This document shows positions 1 through 9,900 of a stretch of 64,000 bases of DNA, piece by piece. The first letter of the stretch is position 1, and the number at the start of each line of letters is the position of its first letter. The stretch comes from a bacterium (GTDB lineage: Bacteria > Zixibacteria > MSB-5A5 > GN15 > FEB-12). The translations under genes were made by a program, and so were the position numbers. The stretch lies in NCBI GenBank assembly GCA_016708025.1, contig JADJGQ010000004.1, positions 186,001 to 250,000 of the forward strand. The letters run 5' to 3'. Below the pieces are notes generated by a model. It was given only the letters and a program-made list of their open reading frames with translations, was not told the DNA's origin and ran no database searches.

Positions 1-49
1 ACTATATTGGGCGGACTTGTCGGACGCCCGTCCGGCGAAGTTAGATTAC

Positions 50-123
50 TGGGAGATCGTCCAACGGTAGGACATGCGGCTCTGGACCGTAGAATCGGGG
101 TTCGAATCCCTGTCTCCCAGCCA
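50..123 (+). tRNA. tRNA-Gln(CTG)
   Basis: The cloverleaf folds by eye. The acceptor stem pairs 50-56 with 113-119, the discriminator is G120 and CCA is encoded at 121-123. The D-arm is 59-73. The anticodon stem is TGCGG/CCGTA around the loop CTCTGGA, with anticodon CTG at 82-84. The T-arm is 96-112 with loop TTCGAAT. The anticodon and the U-A-rich first pair fit glutamine. It decodes CAG. Confidence 0.93.
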
Positions 124-252
124 AAATTCCCTCAAACACAGACAGCACTATCCATATAAGCCAGACCATGTTACGGATTGCCTTGCATCGGGCCAGCCCG
201 CGTCTTAGATTTGGACGTATCATCAAATAATCCAAACGATGGGTGTGGGACC

Positions 253-3159
253 ATGCGACGTGTTGCCTTCGCATTACTGGTTTTGCTGGTTCTCTTTTCA
301 ATCGCCGAAGTGGGGAGATCGGCTAATCCAATAGCGTTCACTCAAAATATAGGGCAGTGGCCGGATAGCATTCGGTACCGTGCCGATGTGAATGGTACCG
401 TGATGTGGTTCACCAACTCTGCAGTCTACTATCATCTGTTCGAGCAGGGAGAGGACACACTTAATCAGACCAGCAGGATGTTTCGGGCAGGATATGTGGG
501 GAGCAATCCGGATGCGGTTATCGAACCGAGCGGAGAATTGGCGGCCAGATGCAATTACTTCCTGGGGAGTGCCCCATCCCGGTGGCGAACAGATGTTCCC
601 AATTACTCGACTATCACGATAAGAAACCTCTACGAGGGCGTGGATGCAGTGTTTGACGGAAGGAGTGGAGGGCTTGAATATCGGCTGGAGGGGAGAGCGA
701 GGGCCAAGGCGGAAGTACGAGTGGAATTCACCGGCGCCGAAGTATTGGAGCGAGCGGGGAATATCACCACGGTTAAGGTTGGCAAGAAGCGAATCGCATT
801 TGATGGTCCGGTACCGATGACCGCAGAGCAGTCTGCACGCTCGGCAGTGGTCTGGAGTGAGGCGGAGGCGTGTGTCGGGGTTGCGTACAGTTCATATCTG
901 GGTGGGGATATCTTCGACATTGGAAACGGGATCGCGGTCGATGATTCGGGGAATGTTTACGTAACGGGCTATACTTCATCATCGAATTTCCCTGTCATGG
1001 ATCCGGTTCAACCGGACGTTCCCGGCTATTCGCGTGACGTGTTTGTCTCGAAAGTACGTTCTGACGGAAGCGGCCTGGTCTACAGCACCTACTTGGGAGG
1101 TAATGCTCGCGACGAGGGAGAAGATATTGCGGTTGACGGATACGGGCGTGCGGTTGTAGCCGGCACAACCATGTCGCTGGAGTTTCCGCTGGTTGGTTCG
1201 TGGCGGACCACGATCAGTCAGGAAGAGGCGTTTTTGGTCAAGTTGTCAGCGGCGGGAAACGAACTTCTGTTCAGTACACTCTGGGGTGGGATCGATCGCG
1301 ATTACGGTCTGGGAGTTGGCGTCGATGATGCCAATCATATGTATCTGGCCGGGAGGACGGCATCAACCGACCTGCCGCTTCAGTCTCATTTCCAGTCAGA
1401 CCAAGGGGGCTGGGATGGGTTCTTGGTCAAGTTCACATCTGACGGCACGATAATCGATTTTAGTACCTACCTCGGTGGAGCGCTGGAGGATGGGGTATTC
1501 GACATGGTGGTGATGCCAAGCGGTCGAGCAGTGCTCACCGGCTATACCTGGTCAACTGATTTCCCGACCGAAAACCCGATTCAAGGGACATTGGGGACGG
1601 GACTCGAGGATGCATTTGTTGTCAGGTTTTTGCCCGATGGCTCGGCGCTTGAATTCGGCAGTTTTCTGGGCGGCGATGCCGAGGAGTTCGCACATGGCGT
1701 GTGCGTGGATGATTCCGGCAATATGTACCTCACGGGAAGCACTCGCTCCACGGATTTCCCGGTGAAGTCGGCCTTTCAACCTGTCAGGTCAGGCCGGTAC
1801 GATATTTTTGTTACCAAAATAGCTGGCGACGGAGATACGCTGATATACAGTACCCATCTTGGCGGTACGCTGGAAGATTTCGGCCGAGCGATCGCGGCCG
1901 ACAATGAAGGACGGGCTACCGTCACGGGATATACGGTATCCAATGATTTTCCAATTGTGGGGTATCTGATGCGGGATCCGGGAGCATCCGGCAACGACCT
2001 CTATGTGAGTAGATTGAGTAGTTCAGGACAGGCGCTGTCATTCAGCACCTACCTGACCGGCACCAAATCGGATGTCGGCCTTGATATAGTGGCGGACAGC
2101 GGTGGAAATCTCTATCTCACGGGAGAGACCAAGTCGATTGATTTTCCGACGGTGAATCCGTTTGGGCTGAACAGCGACGGCACAACCAGCGACGCCTTCG
2201 TTACCAAGTTTTATGCCGATTTCGGGCCGGATCAGGACAATGACGGGTTGTGTGCGATCGCGGACAACTGCCCGACAGTGGCGAACCCACTTCAGGAGGA
2301 TGGGGATGGCGACGGTATCGGAGACGCGTGTGATAACTGTCAGTCGCTGGTAAACGCCAGTCAAATCGATGTCGATTACGACGGTTGGGGTGACTCGTGC
2401 GATAATTGCCCAACCACAGGCAATTCTTCGCAGACGGACACTGATCTGGACAGCATAGGAGATGCCTGCGACAATTGTCCGGAGTTGGCCAATACCGATC
2501 AGGCGGACGCGGATAATGATGATATCGGCGATCTGTGTGATGTTTGTCCGCATGACGCAGGTGATGATGCGGATGGTGATTCGTTGTGCGCCGATATCGA
2601 CAACTGTCCAAGCATTTTCAATCCGCTGCAGGAGGATGAGGATGTCGATGGGGCGGGGGACCCATGCGACAATTGTCCGGGGCTTACGAATGTTGGTCAG
2701 GCCGATTCAGATGCAGACGGTAAGGGAGATGCGTGCGATACGTGTCCGTTCGACAAAAACGATGATATCGACGGCGACGGACTTTGCGCCGATGTCGACA
2801 ACTGCCCAAATATCCCGAGTCTTGACCAGACGGATACGGATGGCGACGGGGTGGGTGACTTGTGCGACAACTGCGACACAACTGCCAATCCGGACCAACG
2901 GGATAGTAATTCCGATGGGATAGGGGATGGGTGCTGTTGTATCGGAAATCGGGGAAATGTGAACGGCGTTGGCGGAGTAGATCTCTCGGATCTGTCGTGG
3001 TTGATCCAATCCCTCTCTATGATGTCGGTCCCCTGGTATCCGTGTCCGAATGAAGCGAATGTGAATGGGGTAGGGACTATCCCAGATTTATCGGACCTTT
3101 CTCTACTCATAGCATACTTGACGCAAATACCGCCGCCGGCAATGCCGGCCTGTCCATGA
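253..3159 (+). CDS. Secreted SBBP beta-propeller / thrombospondin type 3 / dockerin-like protein
   Basis: Predicted exported protein of about 968 residues. The start at 253 is preferred to an upstream in-frame ATG at 178 because MRRVAFALLVLLVLFSIAEV is a typical signal peptide. After an N-terminal domain of about 190 residues come seven SBBP repeats (residues ~210-655), each with the pattern Y/F-S-T-Y-L-G-G ... D-D-S-G-N-x-Y-x-T-G ... F-P. Next is a Cys/Asp-rich block of thrombospondin type 3 calcium repeats (DNCP...D.D.DGIGDACDNC, ~658-895). The tail (~899-960) holds two dockerin-like segments (NVNGVGGVDLSDLSWLI and a partner). Family knowledge suggests a calcium-stabilised surface or secreted protein. 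The substrate is unknown and no cohesin gene is in the window. It stands alone between the tRNA and a convergent peptidase gene. Confidence 0.85.
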   Translation: MRRVAFALLVLLVLFSIAEVGRSANPIAFTQNIGQWPDSIRYRADVNGTVMWFTNSAVYYHLFEQGEDTLNQTSRMFRAGYVGSNPDAVIEPSGELAARCNYFLGSAPSRWRTDVPNYSTITIRNLYEGVDAVFDGRSGGLEYRLEGRARAKAEVRVEFTGAEVLERAGNITTVKVGKKRIAFDGPVPMTAEQSARSAVVWSEAEACVGVAYSSYLGGDIFDIGNGIAVDDSGNVYVTGYTSSSNFPVMDPVQPDVPGYSRDVFVSKVRSDGSGLVYSTYLGGNARDEGEDIAVDGYGRAVVAGTTMSLEFPLVGSWRTTISQEEAFLVKLSAAGNELLFSTLWGGIDRDYGLGVGVDDANHMYLAGRTASTDLPLQSHFQSDQGGWDGFLVKFTSDGTIIDFSTYLGGALEDGVFDMVVMPSGRAVLTGYTWSTDFPTENPIQGTLGTGLEDAFVVRFLPDGSALEFGSFLGGDAEEFAHGVCVDDSGNMYLTGSTRSTDFPVKSAFQPVRSGRYDIFVTKIAGDGDTLIYSTHLGGTLEDFGRAIAADNEGRATVTGYTVSNDFPIVGYLMRDPGASGNDLYVSRLSSSGQALSFSTYLTGTKSDVGLDIVADSGGNLYLTGETKSIDFPTVNPFGLNSDGTTSDAFVTKFYADFGPDQDNDGLCAIADNCPTVANPLQEDGDGDGIGDACDNCQSLVNASQIDVDYDGWGDSCDNCPTTGNSSQTDTDLDSIGDACDNCPELANTDQADADNDDIGDLCDVCPHDAGDDADGDSLCADIDNCPSIFNPLQEDEDVDGAGDPCDNCPGLTNVGQADSDADGKGDACDTCPFDKNDDIDGDGLCADVDNCPNIPSLDQTDTDGDGVGDLCDNCDTTANPDQRDSNSDGIGDGCCCIGNRGNVNGVGGVDLSDLSWLIQSLSMMSVPWYPCPNEANVNGVGTIPDLSDLSLLIAYLTQIPPPAMPACP

Positions 3160-3287
3160 TTTGGCTTGTGAAGCCCGCCATAAATGGTGGGGTACGGTGA
3201 ATCAAATAATCTGGATGCCCGCCTGCGCGGCATGATGCGGTGCGGAGAGACTGAAACACTGAAATGCGCGGGCGCAAGCGAGTAAGG

Positions 3288-4457
3288 TTATTTTGCTAAC
3301 AACGCAGTTTGGCGTTCACACAGATATCGCGCGCCGATGGGGGTGATGACGGTATCTTCTTCCAAGCCGACACAGCCGATGCCATCCAGGATGATCTCTA
3401 ATTCCAGCGTAAATACATTGCTTACTTCGAGAGGGATGTTCGGCGTGTTGCCGTAACGCTCCCACTGCGGGCCGAGAATTCCGCCACCATCGTGAACATC
3501 GCGCCCCAACTGATGTCCCAGTGCATGCTGATACTCCGGGTAGCCGTTGTCGCGGAGGAGTTGGCGCGCGAGCGCATCGATCTCATGTCCCTGTTTGCCG
3601 GGGAGGGCGGCCTCGGCGGTTTTGGTGATGATCATCGCGACTGTGTCAAACGCGCGCTGAAGTTCGGCGGGCGGAGCGGATTCTCCCGGACGTCTGAAAT
3701 AGACGAGGCGCTGGAGATCAGAGCAGTAGTCGTTGATCTTAATGCCGAAATCGATATGGAGAAGTTCGCCTGGTTCGATGATGGCATCGGTCGGGGCAAC
3801 ATGGCCGGCCGAGGTTTTGGCGCCGGCGTTAACGATAGTGGGGAAAGATGGTTCGCCGCCGGTTCTGCGAATCTCTTCGTCGATGATCGCGCCGATCTGC
3901 TTTTCACTCATGCCGACCTGAATCCGCTGATACGCCCTGGCCCAGGCTTGTGTCGCGAGCACGGCGGAGTGCTCGAGGCGGGCGACCTCTTCGGGGAGTT
4001 TTCTGGCGCGGAGTTTTCCGACAAATTCCTGCGATGAGATGATCCGGTCGCCATAGGGTGTCTCTTTGAGGTATGACTGCAGGAGGAGAAACATGCCGTG
4101 GGTGAGGCCATCGGAGACAGGGTCGTTGACCGAGTAGTTCAGGGCGAGGGTCTGGGGGTTGACCTGATTGAATATCCGTTTCATATGTTCGCGTGGACCC
4201 TGAACATATGCCTGCACCTCGGTGAAGCGGCCGGAGGCGGTGAAATCCGGAGCATCGAAGTTGCCGACCAGGGCGATAGCGTCGCCGCGACGAGTGTAGA
4301 GAAAGAGGGAGTTCCAGGCGACATTGATGCCGACGACCATGGGATGAGTGGGGTCATGGAGCATGGGGGTTTCGCGCTCGAAGAGAGCCCAGGCATCGAT
4401 ATTCATTTCATCGAGGAGTTTGGTGGCCTGATCGATCTTGGCTTTGATGATGTCCAT
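3288..4457 (-). CDS. M24 family metallopeptidase (Xaa-Pro aminopeptidase-like)
   Basis: A 389-residue creatinase/prolidase-fold protein, the usual length for the family. The N-terminal half (to ~150) is the regulatory creatinase-N domain. The C-terminal half is the pita-bread catalytic domain. All five expected metal ligands are visible: D236 (HIDFG), D247 (CSDLQR), H315 (ALGHQLG), E354 (LELEI) and E367 (LEEDT), so an active dimetal hydrolase is likely. No signal peptide is seen, so it is probably a cytoplasmic peptidase of proline-containing dipeptides or peptides. The exact substrate cannot be read from sequence. It is transcribed away from typA as a single gene. Confidence 0.87.
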   Translation of the reverse strand: MDIIKAKIDQATKLLDEMNIDAWALFERETPMLHDPTHPMVVGINVAWNSLFLYTRRGDAIALVGNFDAPDFTASGRFTEVQAYVQGPREHMKRIFNQVNPQTLALNYSVNDPVSDGLTHGMFLLLQSYLKETPYGDRIISSQEFVGKLRARKLPEEVARLEHSAVLATQAWARAYQRIQVGMSEKQIGAIIDEEIRRTGGEPSFPTIVNAGAKTSAGHVAPTDAIIEPGELLHIDFGIKINDYCSDLQRLVYFRRPGESAPPAELQRAFDTVAMIITKTAEAALPGKQGHEIDALARQLLRDNGYPEYQHALGHQLGRDVHDGGGILGPQWERYGNTPNIPLEVSNVFTLELEIILDGIGCVGLEEDTVITPIGARYLCERQTALLAK

Positions 4458-4646
4458 ATACGTTGTCCCTCGCTGTAACTTTGAAAAAGTAACCCAAATT
4501 GATGGTCGGGAGACGGAAAGTCAATACTGATCGCGAGACAGACCAATCTATCCACAGTAGCCGGGTATCATCGGAATACGTTGGGGGAATATGAGTTGCC
4601 GAGATCAATCGGGCGCCGGCTCTAGATGGGGTCGTGAAGTGTTTGA

Positions 4647-4674
4647 TTGACAAATTGCGATTTTACCGTATACT
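4647..4674 (+). promoter_or_regulatory. Sigma-70-type promoter for typA
   Basis: TTGACA at 4647-4652 and TATACT at 4669-4674 are separated by 16 bases, a near-consensus promoter. It predicts a start near 4681 and a 5' leader of about 125 bases before typA. The same hexamers and spacing occur upstream of the tyrosine operon. Most of the 349-base gap between the divergent genes holds no other feature that I can support. Confidence 0.8.
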
Positions 4675-4686
4675 AATAGGCTCCGG

Positions 4687-4708
4687 GGAACAGAGAGGGC
4701 TCTGTTCC
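4687..4708 (+). promoter_or_regulatory. Hairpin in the typA 5' leader
   Basis: GGAACAGAG (4687-4695) pairs perfectly with CTCTGTTCC (4700-4708) around a four-base AGGG loop. It sits about 6 bases after the predicted transcript start. There is no U-run, so it is not a terminator. It may stabilise the transcript or regulate translation; the role is inference. Confidence 0.45.
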
Positions 4709-4806
4709 GGTTATTCTGCGTGATTATTCCCCCAAAGCGTAATCTGTAGAAACATGTTGATGGTCTTGTGATTGAGCAAACGACGCTCAGATGAAAGGTA
4801 GTTAGA

Positions 4807-6720
4807 GTGACGAATATCGCCAGGATCCGCAATCTCGCGATCATAGCCCATATCGACCACGGGAAAACGACGTTGATCGATTCCGTGTTCAAAGCGACGC
4901 ATGCCTTCCGGGAGAACCAGGAAGTGGCGGAGCGGTTGATGGACAACAACGTGCTGGAGCGTGAACGTGGAATCACGATCCGGGCGAAGCATTGCACGGT
5001 TACCTGGCATGACTACCTGATCAATATCATCGATACCCCCGGACATGCGGATTTTTCCGGCGAGGTTGAGCGCGTGCTCTCCATGGTTGATTCGGTGCTG
5101 TTGTTGGTGGATGCCAACGAGGGGCCGATGCCGCAGACGCGGTACGTGCTGATGCGTGCGCTTCGACTGGGCCTTCGCCCGATCGTCCTGATCAACAAAG
5201 TTGATCGTAAAGGGGCACGACCGGATTACGCACTCAACAAGACATTTGATCTTTTCATAGATTTGGGCGCCACCGACGAGCAGGCGCATTTCCCGGTGTT
5301 GTTTGGCTCCGGTCTCGACGGCTGGTTTGTGCGGGATCTGGATAAGGATGAGCATGTCGGGATGGATGCGCTGTTTGAGACGATCATTGCCGAGGTCCCG
5401 GCGCCGGCAGTGGATGAGGATGGGGATTTCCTGATGCAGGTGACCTCGCTTGACTGGTCCGACTATCTTGGCCAGATCGGGTGCGGGCGGGTGCTTCGCG
5501 GAAAGCTGAAAAAGGGGGAAGGATTCACCCGGTTTGTGACGGCGCAGAATGATGACGACGCGGAAGGGAAGGGATTTTCCGTGGTTTCGGTGTCCAAGGC
5601 GCAGTCGACGCAGATGTGGGTGACGCGCGGACAGAAGCGGGTTGATGCGGATGAGATCTCGGCCGGCGATATCGTCTGGCTGGCAGGTCCATCGGAGATC
5701 GCCATCGGGGATACGTTCTCGCAGAATGAGGATCCCGCGAATGCGCTTAAGCCGCTGGAGATCGAAGAGCCGACCTTGTCGATGTTTTTCCTGGTGAACA
5801 ACGGACCATTCTCCGGCCAGGAAGGGACTGCGATCATGCTTCGGCAGCTCAAGGAGCGCCTGGAGCGTGAATTGCGTGTGAATGTCGCGCTTCGGATGGA
5901 AGATCTTGGGCGCCCGGATGGCGTCAAAGTTTCCGGCAGAGGTGAATTGCATCTGGCGATCCTGATCGAAGAGATGCGCCGTGAGGGGTTGGAGTTCTGT
6001 GTCTCGCGACCGGAGATCATCATTCATTTTGATGACAAGGGGAACAGCCTTGAGCCGATCGAGCAGTTGATCATCGATGTTCCCGAAGAATACCAGGGGA
6101 TCGTGATCGAAAAACTCTCGAAAGTCAAAGGGGAGTTGACCTCGGTGGATAACGCCGGGACGAATACAGTCCGGATCGAGTTTAACATACCGACGCGTGG
6201 CCTGATCGGCTATCGGTCGGAGTTCCTGACGGATACGCGGGGGATGGGAGTGATGGCATCGCGGTTTGTCGGCTATGGTGCCTGGCGCGGTGATATCATG
6301 TCGCGCAGCCGCGGTTCGGTGGTCAGTCTGGACACCGGTATTGCGACCGCCTACGCCCTGGAAGGGTTGCAGGAGCGGACGGTGATCTTCGTGGAACCGA
6401 CCGACAAGGTGTATGCGGGACAGATCGTCGGAGAGAACTCGCGCAATAAGGATCTGATCTGCAATCCGACCAAAAAGAAAGCGCTGACGAACCATCGGTC
6501 ATCGACCAAGGATATCGCGGTGAAGCTGGATGTTCCTCGCAAGTTGACTCTGGAGCAGGCGATGGAGTGGATCCGCGGAGACGAGTTGGTTGAGGTGACG
6601 CCGAAATCGATCCGGATGCGGAAGGCGATCCTCGATGTCGAGGAGCGGAAGCGTGCGGAGAAAAAGCAGTCACTGATGGATGAGAACGCCGAATCGGGAG
6701 CCTCGCGCATCTCGGCCTGA
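4807..6720 (+). CDS. typA: Ribosome-associated translational GTPase TypA/BipA
   Basis: A 637-residue member of the TypA/BipA family of EF-G-like GTPases, which bind the 70S ribosome and help 50S assembly and stress or cold adaptation. The N-terminal G domain has G1 AHIDHGKT, G3 DTPGHADF and G4 NKVD. The middle and C-terminal parts carry the BipA-specific RGELHLAILIEEMRREG and RGLIGYRSEFLTDTRG segments. The start is GTG at 4807, giving TNIARIRNLAIIAHIDHGKT, with an AAAGGT Shine-Dalgarno sequence about 8 bases upstream. Length and motifs are complete. It is monocistronic with its own promoter and terminator. Confidence 0.97.
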   Translation: MTNIARIRNLAIIAHIDHGKTTLIDSVFKATHAFRENQEVAERLMDNNVLERERGITIRAKHCTVTWHDYLINIIDTPGHADFSGEVERVLSMVDSVLLLVDANEGPMPQTRYVLMRALRLGLRPIVLINKVDRKGARPDYALNKTFDLFIDLGATDEQAHFPVLFGSGLDGWFVRDLDKDEHVGMDALFETIIAEVPAPAVDEDGDFLMQVTSLDWSDYLGQIGCGRVLRGKLKKGEGFTRFVTAQNDDDAEGKGFSVVSVSKAQSTQMWVTRGQKRVDADEISAGDIVWLAGPSEIAIGDTFSQNEDPANALKPLEIEEPTLSMFFLVNNGPFSGQEGTAIMLRQLKERLERELRVNVALRMEDLGRPDGVKVSGRGELHLAILIEEMRREGLEFCVSRPEIIIHFDDKGNSLEPIEQLIIDVPEEYQGIVIEKLSKVKGELTSVDNAGTNTVRIEFNIPTRGLIGYRSEFLTDTRGMGVMASRFVGYGAWRGDIMSRSRGSVVSLDTGIATAYALEGLQERTVIFVEPTDKVYAGQIVGENSRNKDLICNPTKKKALTNHRSSTKDIAVKLDVPRKLTLEQAMEWIRGDELVEVTPKSIRMRKAILDVEERKRAEKKQSLMDENAESGASRISA

Positions 6721-6761
6721 TATTCAGAAACACTAAGTCGTGAGCGTCTTGTCGCTTATAT

Positions 6762-6800
6762 GGACCAGTATGGACTAAAATTATCCACTGGTCCTTTTTT
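6762..6800 (+). terminator. Rho-independent terminator of typA
   Basis: GGACCAGT (6762-6769) and ACTGGTCC (6787-6794) form a perfect 8-bp stem followed directly by six T residues. It lies 42 bases after the typA stop codon. Confidence 0.85.
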
Positions 6801-6842
6801 ATGGATTCTCGCCTAAGTCGTTGTCGTATCGTCATTTCCCTA

Positions 6843-6871
6843 TTGACGAATTCCGTTCTCGGCGCTATCTT
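6843..6871 (+). promoter_or_regulatory. Promoter of the beta-helix/dockerin gene
   Basis: TTGACG at 6843-6848 and TATCTT at 6866-6871 have a 17-base spacer. They predict a start near 6878, about 34 bases before the ATG at 6912. Confidence 0.65.
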
Positions 6872-6911
6872 GCAACAAGTTCTGTAAACTCGTTCCGATT
6901 CGGGGAATCCT

Positions 6912-9900
6912 ATGTCTCGTACGATCAATATCTTCCTGGTGACAGTATGTCTGCTGCTATTCGCAAGTAGCTTCACTCTTGCAGCAACAATCAACGTTCC
7001 GGCTGATCACGCCACAATTCAGGCGGCGGTGTTAGCGTCGGCGGATGGCGACACGGTCCTCGTAGCGCCGGGCACCTACATTGAGAATATCAATATGTCA
7101 GGACGAAGCATTTTGCTTGTGTCGTCCGGTGGAAGTGCGGTTACCACGCTTCAGGCAGTCGGGGCGGGGAGTGCGGCGATCACCTGCAACAGCGGCGAGA
7201 GTTTCAACACAATCATTCGCGGATTCACCATTGTCGGCAACAATTCGGCCCGGGGCGTCCGTTGTACCAGTACTTCACCGATCGTTGAGTATTGTGAAGT
7301 TAGGAATTGCGGCGGGGTGTCGGATGGCGCGGGATTTTACTGCACGAATTCATCGGCCAAGATCCGCTACAATGTCATCCACAGTAATGCGGCTGGAGGG
7401 ACGGGGTCAGGCATATGTGTGGAAGGGAGCTCGTCGCCGGGAGTTGAGATCCATCACAATGAGATCTATAACTCGCTGGGGACAGGCGAGGCGATCGGCT
7501 GTCTGTACGTGACCGCTGTCAGTATTCATAACAACATTCTCCGCACGAACACTATCAATCACTGGGCGGCAAGCGGTGTTTACATGAATGGCGGATCGGG
7601 GCAAGAGATCATTAATAATACGATCGTCGGCAATACGCACGGCATCGTGACATTCGCCAGCCCACAACCACTGGTGCAGAATAATATTATTGTCGGGAAC
7701 ACGTTTGAAGCGTTGCCGAGCGGGCTAACGCAGTCCGACTACAATAACGTCTGGAACAACGGGAGCAATAATCTTCCCGGCCCGAATGGGATCAGTGCGG
7801 ACCCGCTGTTTGTGGATGCGGTCAATTTCGACTACCAACTGCTGGCTGGCTCACCTTGTATTGACGCCGGAAACCCTGACGCACAATACAATGACGCCGA
7901 TGGCACGCGCAATGATATGGGGGCATACTCGACGTACAATCCGACGAGTCTACCACTCGCGATAGACCTCGTGGTTGCTCCGAACAGCAATGGAGCAGTG
8001 AATTCCCTGACTCCGACATTTATCTGGAGTTATCTGGACACGGGCTTGACCACACAGTCGGAATATTGGATACAGGTGGGAGAGGATGATGATTGGTCGG
8101 TCGCAGAAACCTGGGATTCGGGGCCGGTAACATCATCGGATACTGCTGTGGTGCTGGGTTCGGCCCCTCTTCAGGACGGAGTGGGATACTGGGTGAGGGT
8201 ACGCGTCAGTAACGGTTCCCAGTGGGGAGAGTGGACAGGCACCAGTTTCGCCACCCGTGTGTCCAGAGTCATTCGGGTACCGTTGCACCATGCCACTATT
8301 CAGGCGGCCATAAACGCCGCCTATGCCAGTGACACGGTGTTAGTTGCCGCGGGCATCTATACCGAGAATGTCAATTTGTCGGGGAAGGGGATCGTACTGC
8401 TCTCAGAGCAGGGGAGTGGGGTGACCACGATCCGGTCAGCGTTATCATCGTACGCGGTCATCCGGTGTATTTCGGGTGAGGGCCAGACCACGATCGTGGA
8501 TGGGTTTTCGATTGATGGGAACGGATTTTCGCGGGGAGTACATATAAGCGCATCCTCGCCGATCATCCAGAATTGCGACATTTTCAACTGCGGCAATGTC
8601 AATGACGGCGGCGGAGTCTATTGTGTCGCGTCATCGGCGGCCATTCGCAACAATGTCATTCACGACAACGATGTGCCGGCGACCGGGTCGGGGATCTGTG
8701 TGCGCGATGCATCAATACCGGGAGTGGAGATCAGCGGAAACGAGATATACAATTCGATGGGATCCGGGGAAGCGATAGGTTTGCTCTACGTCACCAATGT
8801 TTATATCCATCATAACGTGATCCGCGATAATACGATCAATTTCTGGGCGGCATCGGGAGTCTATATGAATGACGCAAGCGGAGTACGCGTCATCAATAAC
8901 ACATTTGTGAACAATACTCGCGGGATCTATGTCTTCAGCGCGAATTCGCCAAATATCCGGAATAATATCATTGTCGGAAGCACGTATGAGGCTCTTCCGA
9001 CCGGTCTGACCAATTCGGACTTCAATTGTGTATACGAAAATGGATCAAACAATGACCCGGGGCCGAATGGCATTAGTGCTGACCCGATGTTTCTGGACCC
9101 AGGGAGCCTTCAGTATGCATTGCAGCCGGGCTCGCCGTGTCTGAACGCAGGGGACCCTGATCCGCAGTACAACGATCCAGACGGTACGCGCAATGATATC
9201 GGGGCATTTTCCGGTGAACCGCACGACCCATATATCATGAATTTCGATCTGCCGGGCGAAGAGCGAAGCCATGTAATTACGGCGACTCCGCAGTTCTCCT
9301 GGTCGTTCAGTACAGCCGGGACACGCACTCAGGATTCACTGGAGATTCAGGTCGGAATCGACAACAACTGGGTACTGGCTGAGTCGTGGGAACCAGGAAT
9401 TATGCCGTTCAACCAGACCTCGATCCTGTACCAGGGAAGTGCCTTAGTCAGAGGCGAGACCTACTACTTACGCATACGAATTCATGATGGTGTGGACTGG
9501 TCGGCCTGGGCGCACAGTATCTTTCGTCTGAACAGCATACCGACGGTTCCTGCGCCGCAATCGCCCCAGAATCAAGTGGTGTCAACCAATCAGCCATGGA
9601 CTGTCTTCAGCCGTAGTACTGATTCCGAAAGCGACCCGCTGACGTATCATGTCGCGATCTACTCTGATTCTCTGGGCATGGCACTTGTCGATTCGGGTAG
9701 TGTCGCCGGTCCTTCCGGGGCGGGTACCTCTTCGCGCCAAGTGAGCATACCTTTGCAGGAGAACGGACACTATTGGTGGCGAGTGCGGACCACGGATGGA
9801 TACGAGTACTCGGATTGGTCTCAGATGGTAGACTTTGCGGTGAATGTCGCTAATGACCCACCATATATCCCGGTTCTGGAGTCGCCACTGGCTTCGGCAG

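Noticed and set aside
1..49. A second tRNA or an attachment site next to tRNA-Gln
   Set aside because: The first 49 bases fold only into a short CGGAC/GTCCG hairpin. There is no integrase gene, no repeat of the tRNA 3' end in the window and no sign of an island.
2201..3000. Regularly spaced repeats at DNA level that could be read as a CRISPR-like array
   Set aside because: They encode in-frame thrombospondin type 3 repeats (DNCP...D.D.DG), the units vary, and there are no spacers.
4711..6495. A 594-codon open frame antisense to typA
   Set aside because: It is the mirror of a strongly biased coding frame. The protein is His/Arg/Pro-rich without any family motif, and typA on the other strand is certain.
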